A DNA stretch of 13,520 nt from Gemmatimonadota bacterium (GTDB taxonomy: Bacteria; Gemmatimonadota; Gemmatimonadetes; Gemmatimonadales; Gemmatimonadaceae): contig PLMM01000138.1 of NCBI GenBank assembly GCA_003142495.1, forward strand, positions 1-13,520, in the 5' to 3' direction. The position numbers and the translations under genes are program-made. Below are positions 6,112 to 12,778 of the stretch, one piece after another (the first letter of the stretch is position 1; each line of letters opens with the position of its first letter). Under the pieces are notes generated by a model. The model was not told the DNA's origin, did no database searches, and was given only the letters and a program-made list of their open reading frames with translations.

Positions 6112-7908
6112 CTATCGCAATCCCGTATGTCGTCGCAGCAGCCATTCTGCGCAGAGCGCGCCGAGCAACAGCAGATAGATCCAATGAAAGTCGCGCAGCC
6201 GCGGCTGATCGCCGAACGGGGCGGCGCCGCCCACTGCGCCCGTGCGCACGTTCGCGCGTCGTGGCAGCAGCTCTCGCGTCGCATTCACGATCAGCAGCGA
6301 CGAGCCGCCACTCACGCGCGTCTCGTACGTTCCCGCGTCGAGCGGCTCGCTCTCGGCCAACGCGCGCGGCCCCGCGAAGTGCAGCGCCAGCGTGTCGGCT
6401 CGAGCGTCGCCGCGCCTTCGGAGCTCGACGCGCACGAGGGTGTCGCTCCCCGTTCCCCGCCGCCATCGAATGCGATCGCCTGCGCGCACGATCGCGTCCG
6501 CCGGAAGCGCCGCTCGCGAATCCGGGCGCTCTGCGGTCAACCAATCAAATATACCGCCCCAGAGTGTCGCGTACGCGTCGCCACTTACTCCACCACGAAA
6601 CGCCCACCGCCATAATCCCGACGCGCCGACGATCACCGTGCGTCGCCCGCTCTCGCTCCCCGCAATCGCGACGCGTCGCTCCGCGCTGCGCGCGGGCGCC
6701 GCGAGCAGCCCCGTCCACTCGCCGTGCACGCCGGCCGAGACGCTCAGCGGCGCGAGGCTGTCCCATGGCACGCCGGAGAGCAGCGCCGTGATCGGCGACG
6801 CCGGCGCCGCCACCGGATACCACTCGCCGAGCGTATCCACCGACGGCGCGTACAAGAGCAGCGAGCCCTTGGTGATCGAGCGCGGCGCGCCGAAGAGCGC
6901 CGTGTCGCCGTGCAGGATCGCGAGCGGCGCCTCGGCCAGCGCGGCGCGCACGGCCTGCTCGCTCACGGCGGCGAGCGTGCCGTCCTGCCGCCACGTGCCC
7001 GGCGCGACTCGATAGTACGCGCGCGTCGGCAGCGAGATCGCGCCGCGCAGCACAGGGATCAGAAAGCGCGCATCGAAGTCGGGCGAGGTCGAGGCGAGCA
7101 CCGCGCCGGCCGCGGGCGCCACCTGCACGGCCGTTGCCAGCGTGTCGTTGCGGCGCTCCACATCGCCGGCCGCCGTGATCACCGCCGCGAGCGACACGCT
7201 CCGCACCGCGCCATCGATCTTGCCACGCATCGTGAGCGTGCGCTCGAGCCCCGCCGCCAGCGTGTCGATCGGCATCGTCGCGATCACATCGCTCCCCGCG
7301 GCGAGCAAGAGCCTGGCGCCCGCCACCGCAAGCTCCCCCGCGCGCACGGTGACGCGCGCCTCGAACGTGTCCCCCGCCACCACCGCACGTGGCGCGTCGA
7401 GCGCGATCACCGCCGCATCGATTGCCGGCGGATGCGCGAGCACCTCCACGCGCGAGCCCGCAGGCAGCGAAGTCAACGCCGTCGGATCATCCAGCTCGCC
7501 ATCAGTGACGAGCACCAGCGGCCGCCCCACCGCGAGCGCACGCTCGGCCAGCGGCAGCGCGTGCGTCGCCACGTCGCGCGGTACTGACGGCGCGTTGCCG
7601 CTGCGCGCAGAGTCGCCCCAGATGAGCAGATCGGAAGACGCGGAGCGCGCCGTCGCGATCGCCCGCCGCCAAAGCGCGCTGTCGCCTCCGCGCATCCAGC
7701 TCGCGGACACATCGAGCGCGGCGATCGCGGGCACGGCTCGGCGCGGGCCCGCCGGGGCATCGAGGAGCAGCGCGAGCATGATCAGCCACGCGAGCGCGCG
7801 CAGCGATGCGAGCCGCCATGCCCGCAGGCGCTCTCCTGCCGCCGGCGCCCGATACGACCACCACGCGAGTGCCGCCGCGATGAGCAGCGAGATAAGCCAG
7901 GCGAGCAT
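6112..7908 (-). CDS. vWA-like membrane protein of unknown function
   Basis: A 598-aa protein with two N-terminal membrane helices (about 2-20 and 33-50). A vWA-like domain follows, with a MIDAS-type DVSAS motif (Asp66, Ser68, Ser70) and a later VTDGELDD (Asp136). Then comes a long extracytoplasmic region of beta-sandwich character (about 150-560). A single C-terminal helix (HWIYLLLLGALCAEWLL, about 575-591) is followed by Arg residues. This layout, two helices, vWA, long periplasmic part and a last helix, matches the BatA-like N-terminal double-transmembrane family seen next to MoxR ATPases, but no MoxR or other Bat gene is present here. Its role is unknown; a divalent-metal-dependent protein-protein role is inference. 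ATG 7908 is chosen because the membrane helix follows directly. ATG 7935 and a longer frame to 7995 are possible, but no start has a Shine-Dalgarno. It is followed by ftsY after 10 bases. Confidence 0.72.
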   Translation of the reverse strand: MLAWLISLLIAAALAWWSYRAPAAGERLRAWRLASLRALAWLIMLALLLDAPAGPRRAVPAIAALDVSASWMRGGDSALWRRAIATARSASSDLLIWGDSARSGNAPSVPRDVATHALPLAERALAVGRPLVLVTDGELDDPTALTSLPAGSRVEVLAHPPAIDAAVIALDAPRAVVAGDTFEARVTVRAGELAVAGARLLLAAGSDVIATMPIDTLAAGLERTLTMRGKIDGAVRSVSLAAVITAAGDVERRNDTLATAVQVAPAAGAVLASTSPDFDARFLIPVLRGAISLPTRAYYRVAPGTWRQDGTLAAVSEQAVRAALAEAPLAILHGDTALFGAPRSITKGSLLLYAPSVDTLGEWYPVAAPASPITALLSGVPWDSLAPLSVSAGVHGEWTGLLAAPARSAERRVAIAGSESGRRTVIVGASGLWRWAFRGGVSGDAYATLWGGIFDWLTAERPDSRAALPADAIVRAGDRIRWRRGTGSDTLVRVELRRRGDARADTLALHFAGPRALAESEPLDAGTYETRVSGGSSLLIVNATRELLPRRANVRTGAVGGAAPFGDQPRLRDFHWIYLLLLGALCAEWLLRRHTGLR

Positions 7909-8002
7909 GGGAGAAACGTGACGCGCTGACGTCATCGCGAGAAGCGCGGTGAGGCGAAAGATCGGTGGGTTGCGGCGTGCGTGCGCGCCGAACACAAGCC
8001 GT

Positions 8003-8123
8003 TAACATATTGATGAAACGACTTGAACGGAGAACGGCACGGACTTGAACGGATAACTGCAGTTGCGCCTTTCCCGTTTCTCTCCGTGCCGTTCATCCGT
8101 TCAAGTCGTTTTTCAAATTGTTA
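8003..8123. repeat. Long imperfect inverted repeat with an internal third copy
   Basis: The left arm (8003-8043) and right arm (8083-8123), each 41 bases, are near-perfect inverted copies. They share an outer TAACA--TTG block, an identical 16-base core AAACGACTTGAACGGA and an identical 12-base block GAACGGCACGGA, differing only in two single-base gaps and a few mismatches at the outer end. The 39-base loop carries another ACTTGAACGGA (8043-8053, overlapping the end of the left arm and 22 bases from the first copy) and the perfect palindrome AACTGCAGTT (8055-8064). The right arm is followed by T5 on the plus strand. It sits in the 258-base gap between the M23 peptidase and vWA-like genes, outside any coding frame. 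It is most likely a REP- or MITE-like dispersed element; an mRNA-processing or attenuation role between two operon parts is the alternative. No coding sequence is seen in the rest of the gap. Confidence 0.85.
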
Positions 8124-8166
8124 GGGGCCGCCCGCGCGACGATCGCGAACGTAAGACGCGCCCCGC

Positions 8167-9423
8167 CTACGCATGCGCCTTGCCCAGCGTCGCGAGGAGA
8201 ACGGCCAGCTGCGTGTCGAAGCGCGGGCGGTCCGCCGGCGCCAGCGGCACGCCTGCGCTCTTCTTGAGCGCCGTGGACGGATCCTTCTGCGTGCCGTCGA
8301 CGAGCAGCTCGAAGTGCAAGTGCGGACCGGTCGCGAGCCCCGTCATCCCGACGAAGCCGATCGTCTGCCCGATCGTGACGGCGCGCCCCGCGCGAATCCC
8401 CGCCGCGAAGGCGCGCAAATGTCCGTAGCGCGACACGATCCCGCTCCGATGCCGAATCTCGATGAGATTCCCGTAGCCGCCGCGCGTCCCCGCAAAGTTG
8501 ACGACGCCGTCGCCGATCGTCCGCACCGGCGTCCCCGCATTCGCGACGTAGTCCGTGCCCTGATGCTGCCGCCAGATGCCAAGGATCGGATGCTTCCGGA
8601 GCCCGAAGACGCTCGAGATGCGCCGAAAGGCGAGCGGCGCGCGCAGAAACGACGCTTGCATCGATCGCCCCGTCGCGTCGAAGTACGCCGCGCGGCCATC
8701 GCCTGCGACATCGAAACGCACTGTCTCCGTCGTCGCGCCCGAGAGCACCATCCGCGCGGCGAGCACACGCCCGATCTTCGTCTGCCCCGCCGCGCCGACC
8801 ATTCGCTCGAAGAGCACACGGAACTGATCGCCGGGCTGGAGCTCGCGGCTCATGTCCACGCGGTACTCGAAGATGTCCGCAAGCGTCCACGCGAGCTCCG
8901 CCCGCGCGCCCTTGGGGAGGATCGTCGCGCTGTCGTCGAGCGCCTGATAGAGATTCTCGTCGATGCGCCCGCTCACCACGAGCGTGTCCGTCACCCACGG
9001 CAGCCGCTCCTCGCTGCTCGTCCACGTGGAGTCTCCCGTGCGGCGCACGTGAAGCAGGCGATCCGGCGCGAGCTGAAAGACTATTTCCCGCGCGGCACCG
9101 CCCGCAGAGTCTGCGCGCACCGTGACTGGCATCCCCGCCGGAATGCGCCGCGCATCGAGACCGCTCGCGGCGCCCATCACCTTCGGCATCGCGGCCAAGC
9201 TCACGCCGCGGCGCGCGAGGAGCGCGCCGATGGTCTCGCCGGAACGCAGCGTGTCACTCGTGGCCGCGAGCGAATCGGAATCGCCGGCGACCGCTTGCAG
9301 TGAGTCGTTGTCCAGAGGATGTGGCGCGTCGAGCCAGGGCTTTGGCAGATCGACGCTGAGTGCCCACACAGCGAGCGCGAAGATGACGACCGTCGTCACC
9401 GCGCGCGGTGTGGGCTTCTTCAA
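8167..9423 (-). CDS. M23 family peptidase (LytM/MepM-like), membrane anchored
   Basis: Predicted zinc endopeptidase that cleaves peptidoglycan cross-links in the periplasm. It has 418 aa: a basic start MKKPTPR, a single membrane helix (about 9-24), then a low-complexity linker. An OapA/LysM-like region follows at about 58-102 ([17 protein letters not shown]). Next is a central domain at about 110-265, then the LytM domain at about 266-375. Zinc ligands are visible as HQGTD (His287, Asp291) and HLHFE (His368-Leu-His370), with [10 protein letters not shown] and YGHL in between, so an active enzyme is expected. Overall architecture resembles MepM (YebA). The start is TTG at 9423, overlapping the ftsZ stop as TTGA. 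It puts Lys/Arg before the membrane helix and has no Shine-Dalgarno of its own, so translation is probably coupled to ftsZ. The position directly after ftsZ suggests a role in septal wall remodelling. That is inference. Confidence 0.92.
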   Translation of the reverse strand: MKKPTPRAVTTVVIFALAVWALSVDLPKPWLDAPHPLDNDSLQAVAGDSDSLAATSDTLRSGETIGALLARRGVSLAAMPKVMGAASGLDARRIPAGMPVTVRADSAGGAAREIVFQLAPDRLLHVRRTGDSTWTSSEERLPWVTDTLVVSGRIDENLYQALDDSATILPKGARAELAWTLADIFEYRVDMSRELQPGDQFRVLFERMVGAAGQTKIGRVLAARMVLSGATTETVRFDVAGDGRAAYFDATGRSMQASFLRAPLAFRRISSVFGLRKHPILGIWRQHQGTDYVANAGTPVRTIGDGVVNFAGTRGGYGNLIEIRHRSGIVSRYGHLRAFAAGIRAGRAVTIGQTIGFVGMTGLATGPHLHFELLVDGTQKDPSTALKKSAGVPLAPADRPRFDTQLAVLLATLGKAHA

Positions 9424-10613
9424 TCCATCTGGCGCCGGATGAAAGTCGGGATCTCCATGTCGTTCAGATCCTGAGCCTTCTCCGTCGACTGCGGTGTTGC
9501 GCCCGGCTGCGAACTGCGGCGGCCGCCCTCATTCGCCGCGGGACGCGGTGCGGGGACCGTGGTACGAAGCGGACGCTGATTCGGGAACGGAATCACCGGC
9601 GTCTGCGACGCGTTCTTCTGCGAGTCCTGCGCGCTCGTGGCGCCACCCGACACGACGCGATCGAAGCCCGTCGCGATGACGGTCACGCGAATCTCCCCCT
9701 GCATCGCCGGCTCGTTCACCGCGCCGAAGATGATCTCGGCGTCGTCACCCACGGCGTCGTGCACGATCTCGTTGATCTGGTGCACCTCGCCCAACGTCAG
9801 ATCGGTGCCGCCGGTGATGTTCACCAGCACGCCCGTGGCGCCCGAGATCGAGACGTTGTCGAGCAGCGGCGACGAGATCGCCTGCTGCGCGGCTTCCGTC
9901 GCGCGATTCTCGCCGCGGCCGATTCCCGTGCCCATGAGCGCCGAACCGCCGCTCTGCATCACGGTGCGGACGTCGGCAAAGTCGACGTTCACGAGCCCCG
10001 TGACGCTGATCAGATTCGAGATGCCCTGCGTCGCGTGGAGCAGCACCTCGTCGGCCTTCTTGAGCGCGTCGCCGAACGGGATTCCCTTGCCCACCACCGC
10101 GAGCAGCCGCTCGTTCGGCACGACGATCATCGTGTCGACGTGCTTCCGCATCTCGGCGATCCCCATTTCCGCCTGACGCATGCGCTTCCGCCCCTCGAAG
10201 AGGAACGGCTTGGTCACGATGCCGACGCAGAGGGCGCCCGCCTCGCGAGCCATCTCGCAGACGATCGGCGCCGCGCCGGTGCCGGTGCCGCCGCCCATGC
10301 CGCAGGTGACGAACACGAGGTCGGCGCCGGAGAGCACACGAAGCACCTCGTCCCGATTCTCCTCGACCGCCTGGCGACCGATCTCCGGCCGCGCGCCCGC
10401 GCCGAGTCCGCGAGTGAGCTTCTTGCCGATCTGGATCTTCACGTCCGACTTGGAGCTCAGCAGCGCCTGCGCGTCCGTGTTCACCGAGATGAACTCGACG
10501 CCTTCGAGATGCTCCTCGATCATTCGATTGACTGCGTTACCGCCGCCACCGCCAACGCCGACGACCTTCATGCGGGCGTTTTGCGAGGTGTTCTCCTCGA
10601 ACTCGAAGATCAT
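9420..10613 (-). CDS. ftsZ: Cell division protein FtsZ
   Basis: Tubulin-like GTPase that assembles the Z ring. The protein is 397 aa. Visible elements are [13 protein letters not shown] (19-31), the T3 loop GAGARPEIG (71-79), the tubulin signature GGGTGTG (107-113) and the T7 catalytic NVDFAD (Asn209, Asp211, Asp214). A polar linker of about 70 residues rich in Pro, Arg, Ser and Gln follows, then the conserved C-terminal peptide [13 protein letters not shown] that binds FtsA and other anchors. ATG 10613 is chosen. The frame could extend to a TTG at 10649, but that would add 12 unconserved residues. The nearest GGAG lies 11 bases upstream of the ATG, a poor spacing. A 198-base gap separates it from ftsA, so ftsZ probably has its own promoter in addition to read-through. 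The 3' end overlaps the M23 peptidase gene. Confidence 0.98.
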   Translation of the reverse strand: MIFEFEENTSQNARMKVVGVGGGGGNAVNRMIEEHLEGVEFISVNTDAQALLSSKSDVKIQIGKKLTRGLGAGARPEIGRQAVEENRDEVLRVLSGADLVFVTCGMGGGTGTGAAPIVCEMAREAGALCVGIVTKPFLFEGRKRMRQAEMGIAEMRKHVDTMIVVPNERLLAVVGKGIPFGDALKKADEVLLHATQGISNLISVTGLVNVDFADVRTVMQSGGSALMGTGIGRGENRATEAAQQAISSPLLDNVSISGATGVLVNITGGTDLTLGEVHQINEIVHDAVGDDAEIIFGAVNEPAMQGEIRVTVIATGFDRVVSGGATSAQDSQKNASQTPVIPFPNQRPLRTTVPAPRPAANEGGRRSSQPGATPQSTEKAQDLNDMEIPTFIRRQMD

Positions 10614-10647
10614 GGCGGGGAGGACTCCAGGAAGTGGAAGATCCTGC

Positions 10648-10684
10648 AAGCGGACGGAAGCGCTGCAACGCGGTTAAGCGGACG
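10648..10684. repeat. Pair of 9-base direct repeats in the ftsZ leader
   Basis: AAGCGGACG occurs at 10648-10656 and again at 10676-10684, 28 bases apart (about 2.7 helical turns). Both copies lie between the candidate ftsZ transcription start and the ATG at 10613. Tandem spacing like this can mark cooperative protein binding or a leader structure, but two copies of a GC-rich 9-mer can also arise by chance. Confidence 0.3.
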
Positions 10685-10724
10685 TTCGCGGCCGCTGGTA
10701 AGCGCCGATCTAAAAGCTGGGGTG

Positions 10725-10753
10725 AATATAGTGCGCTCGATCGATTAACACAC
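10725..10753 (-). promoter_or_regulatory. Candidate ftsZ promoter with weak -35
   Basis: Read on the minus strand, 10730-10725 is TATATT (5 of 6 to TATAAT), in the most AT-rich part of the window. With a 17-base spacer the -35 position reads GTGTGT (10753-10748), a poor match. This pattern fits a promoter that needs an activator. The start site would be near 10718, giving a leader of about 105 bases to the ATG at 10613. Confidence 0.4.
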
Positions 10754-10757
10754 CACC

Positions 10758-10772
10758 AAATAACGGTTATTT
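10758..10772. promoter_or_regulatory. Palindrome AAATAAC-G-GTTATTT, candidate operator
   Basis: A perfect 7-1-7 inverted repeat lying just upstream of the -35 position of the candidate ftsZ promoter and 3 bp from a DnaA box. The arms are AT-rich against a GC-rich background. The size suits a dimeric regulator. I do not recognise the family. Confidence 0.45.
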
Positions 10773-10775
10773 CTG

Positions 10776-10784
10776 TGTGGATAA
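10776..10784 (-). promoter_or_regulatory. Perfect DnaA box (TTATCCACA) upstream of ftsZ
   Basis: All nine bases match the consensus high-affinity DnaA box. It is oriented with the minus strand, that is, the same direction as ftsZ transcription. It lies 27 bases past the ftsA stop and about 45 bases upstream of the candidate -10 box. In Caulobacter, DnaA is known to act as a transcription factor that includes ftsZ among its targets, so a similar link is plausible here. Confidence 0.55.
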
Positions 10785-10811
10785 CTCAATTGCGTCACCG
10801 GACCGTTGCAA

Positions 10812-12077
10812 CTAGAAAAAATCCTGCAGCCACGTCTTGACACGTTGCGCGATTTTGTCCATCCCCGGCGACCCCATCGTCTTACGCTTTCCCGCAACTG
10901 CCGATCCGGCAGCGCCGAGCGACATCCGGTGAGCACCGAAGAGCGCGAGCCCAACCGCCGTGGAAAACCTCGGCGCCTCCACCGCATCGCTCAACCCGCC
11001 CACACTCGCCGCCGGTGAGCCGACGCGCGCCCCCGTTCCGAACACATCGCTCGCCAGCTCCGCCGCTCCCTCGATCGCCGAGGCGCCGCCTGTGAGCACG
11101 ACGCCGGCGCTCAGTCGCCCGGCAAATCCCGAGTTGGTGATCTGCTGATTCACCAGCCCGAAGATCTCGTCCATCCGCTGGTGGATGATGTGCGCCAGCA
11201 GCTCGCGCTTGATCTCCCGATCCCCCTGCGCAACAGTGCTCGGCAGGTTGATCACTTCATCGGAGCGCTCGTAGATCGGCTCATACGCGCACCCGTACTT
11301 TTCCTTCAGACGCTCCGCGTCCGCCTGCGTGACACCTATTCCGTGCACGATGTCGCTGGTCACGTGCGCGCCTCCGTACGGGATGGTGCCGAGGAAGCGG
11401 ATCTTCTCCTCGTGGAAAATCGCGAGATCGGTCGTCCCGGCGCCCATCTCGATGAGCGCGACGCCCAGCTCCTTCTCCTCGTCGGTGATGACGGCGAAGG
11501 AGCTCGCGAGCGGTTCGAGCACGAGCTCCCGCACCTTGTAGCCGGCCCGCTCGATCGACTTGCGGAGATTGAGCGCCGGCGAGGAGCCGATCGTGACCAG
11601 ATACATCTCGGTCTCGAGGCGCATGCCACTCATTCCGATCGGATCGCGGATACCGGCGTTGCGGTCGACGCGATACTCCTGCGGAATCGCGTGGAGCAGC
11701 TCGCGATCCGTGGGAATCGGCTGCGTGCGGGCCACTTCGTTGGCGCGCTCGATGTCGGAGCGCGTCACCTCGTCGCCATTCACGGCGACGACGCCCGAGC
11801 TGTTCATCGCCTCGACGTGCTCGCCCGCGATTCCCGCGTACACGCCATCCACCTGCACGCCCGCCATTCGCTCGGCCTCGCGCATCGCTTTCTGGATGGA
11901 TTGTGTGGTCTCCTTAATGTCGGAGACGACGCCGCGGCGCATTCCCGCGGTGCGCGCGTTGCCCACGCCGAGAATTTTCAGCGAGCCGTTGAGCGAATCA
12001 CCGACCGCCTCGGCGATGATGGCGGTAGTGCGAGACGTGCCTATGTCGAGGCCGGCGACCAATCGTTCGGGATTCAT
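10812..12077 (-). CDS. ftsA: Cell division protein FtsA
   Basis: Actin-like ATPase that tethers FtsZ to the inner membrane and recruits later divisome proteins. It has 421 aa, the usual length. The phosphate-1 motif is LDIGTSRTTAII (10-21), the 1C subdomain is at about 85-165, phosphate-2 is in IEMGAGTTDLAIF, and the adenosine-binding motif is VVLTGGASAIEGA. The C-terminal amphipathic helix MDKIAQRVKTWLQDFF (406-421), preceded by a Gly/Ser/Lys linker, is the membrane-targeting sequence. ATG 12077 overlaps the ftsQ stop as ATGA, so the two are coupled. The nearby DnaA box and ftsZ promoter elements lie just past its stop. Confidence 0.98.
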   Translation of the reverse strand: MNPERLVAGLDIGTSRTTAIIAEAVGDSLNGSLKILGVGNARTAGMRRGVVSDIKETTQSIQKAMREAERMAGVQVDGVYAGIAGEHVEAMNSSGVVAVNGDEVTRSDIERANEVARTQPIPTDRELLHAIPQEYRVDRNAGIRDPIGMSGMRLETEMYLVTIGSSPALNLRKSIERAGYKVRELVLEPLASSFAVITDEEKELGVALIEMGAGTTDLAIFHEEKIRFLGTIPYGGAHVTSDIVHGIGVTQADAERLKEKYGCAYEPIYERSDEVINLPSTVAQGDREIKRELLAHIIHQRMDEIFGLVNQQITNSGFAGRLSAGVVLTGGASAIEGAAELASDVFGTGARVGSPAASVGGLSDAVEAPRFSTAVGLALFGAHRMSLGAAGSAVAGKRKTMGSPGMDKIAQRVKTWLQDFF

Positions 12078-12778
12078 TGCGTCCTGGCGATGACCTGATC
12101 ACGAAAGCGCAGATCGAGCTCGGTCACGCGTGCCTTGCGGCGCGCGAGATCGGCCTCGACGGGAATGATGTCGGCAAGCCGCTGCGCGGAGATGCTCGCG
12201 AGCGCGCGTACCTGGGCAGTGGATAAGGTGAGTGCGATGTCGGTACCTCCTGTTCTCCGAATGTCGCTGATTTCACCGAAGAGCGCAGGGCTCACGCTCC
12301 GGACGTTAGCGAGCAAATGCAGGAGCACGGTGTCCGCCTTGGCGAGCACCGGAAGATCGATGGCGATCCGACTGGGATCTATTGGAAGAAAGCGACCATC
12401 GGCGTCGACCGCACGCAAGCCTCCCGCCGCAGCAACGAACGCGATCGGCAAATTTTCGGTGACGTGAATGACGAGCGTGCCGGGAAGATTGCGATCGACC
12501 GTTGCCGACTTTACCTGCGGATGCATTTCGACGCGGTGCTCCAGCTCACCGAGATCGGTCCACACGCTGGTCGTCGTATCGATGCGCAGTCGCTTGAGCA
12601 CGTCCTCCGGCAGCAGATAGCGCTGGCCGCTCACCTCTACGTGCCGCACGCGGAAAAACTCGAGCTGCGAGAGCACGTGCGGCCCCCACCACGGAGTCGC
12701 GATCAGCACCACGATCGCCGCCGCGATCCCCACCGCGCGCCAGCGGATCGCCTGGAGCATCGCGAGGAAGCGCGTCAT
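12074..12778 (-). CDS. ftsQ: Cell division protein FtsQ (DivIB family)
   Basis: Bitopic divisome protein that bridges cytoplasmic and periplasmic components and, in studied bacteria, binds FtsL and FtsB. It has 234 aa, with a short basic cytoplasmic tail MTRFLAMLQAIRWR, one membrane helix (about 15-33) and then a POTRA domain (about 41-110, FFRVRHVEVSGQRYLLPEDV). The beta domain follows (about 115-225, with NLPIAFV and ALTLSTAQVRAL). Sequence is divergent, as usual for FtsQ; the assignment rests on the POTRA pattern plus the murC-ftsQ-ftsA order. ATG 12778 overlaps the murC stop as ATGA, and the gene overlaps ftsA by four bases at its end. The frame stays open up to 12913, but that part is shadow of murC. 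Confidence 0.93.
   Translation of the reverse strand: MTRFLAMLQAIRWRAVGIAAAIVVLIATPWWGPHVLSQLEFFRVRHVEVSGQRYLLPEDVLKRLRIDTTTSVWTDLGELEHRVEMHPQVKSATVDRNLPGTLVIHVTENLPIAFVAAAGGLRAVDADGRFLPIDPSRIAIDLPVLAKADTVLLHLLANVRSVSPALFGEISDIRRTGGTDIALTLSTAQVRALASISAQRLADIIPVEADLARRKARVTELDLRFRDQVIARTQ

Noticed and set aside
6102..6284. N-terminal extension of ftsY
   Set aside because: It would overlap the 3' end of the vWA-like gene and adds Cys-rich unconserved sequence, while ATG 6101 has a good GGAG.
5274..6791. 505-codon plus-strand open frame
   Set aside because: It lies antisense to ftsY and the vWA-like gene, with low-complexity Arg/His-rich translation and no motif.
7927..7934. TGACGTCA palindrome upstream of the vWA-like gene
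   Set aside because: An 8-base palindrome is expected now and then by chance, and it is not extended or placed on a recognisable promoter.
9408..10748. 446-codon plus-strand open frame
   Set aside because: It is antisense to ftsZ along its whole length; FtsZ is unambiguous and the opposite frame is His/Arg-rich.
10614..10811. Replication origin in the ftsA-ftsZ gap
   Set aside because: One DnaA box and modest AT-richness are not enough. There is no box cluster, and dnaA, dnaN or other origin-linked genes are absent.
11181..12098. 305-codon plus-strand open frame
   Set aside because: It is the antisense shadow of ftsA, with no recognisable domain.
12217..12226. DnaA-like sequence (TTATCCACT) within ftsQ
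   Set aside because: It matches at 8 of 9 bases but lies inside coding sequence, with no nearby promoter or cluster of boxes.
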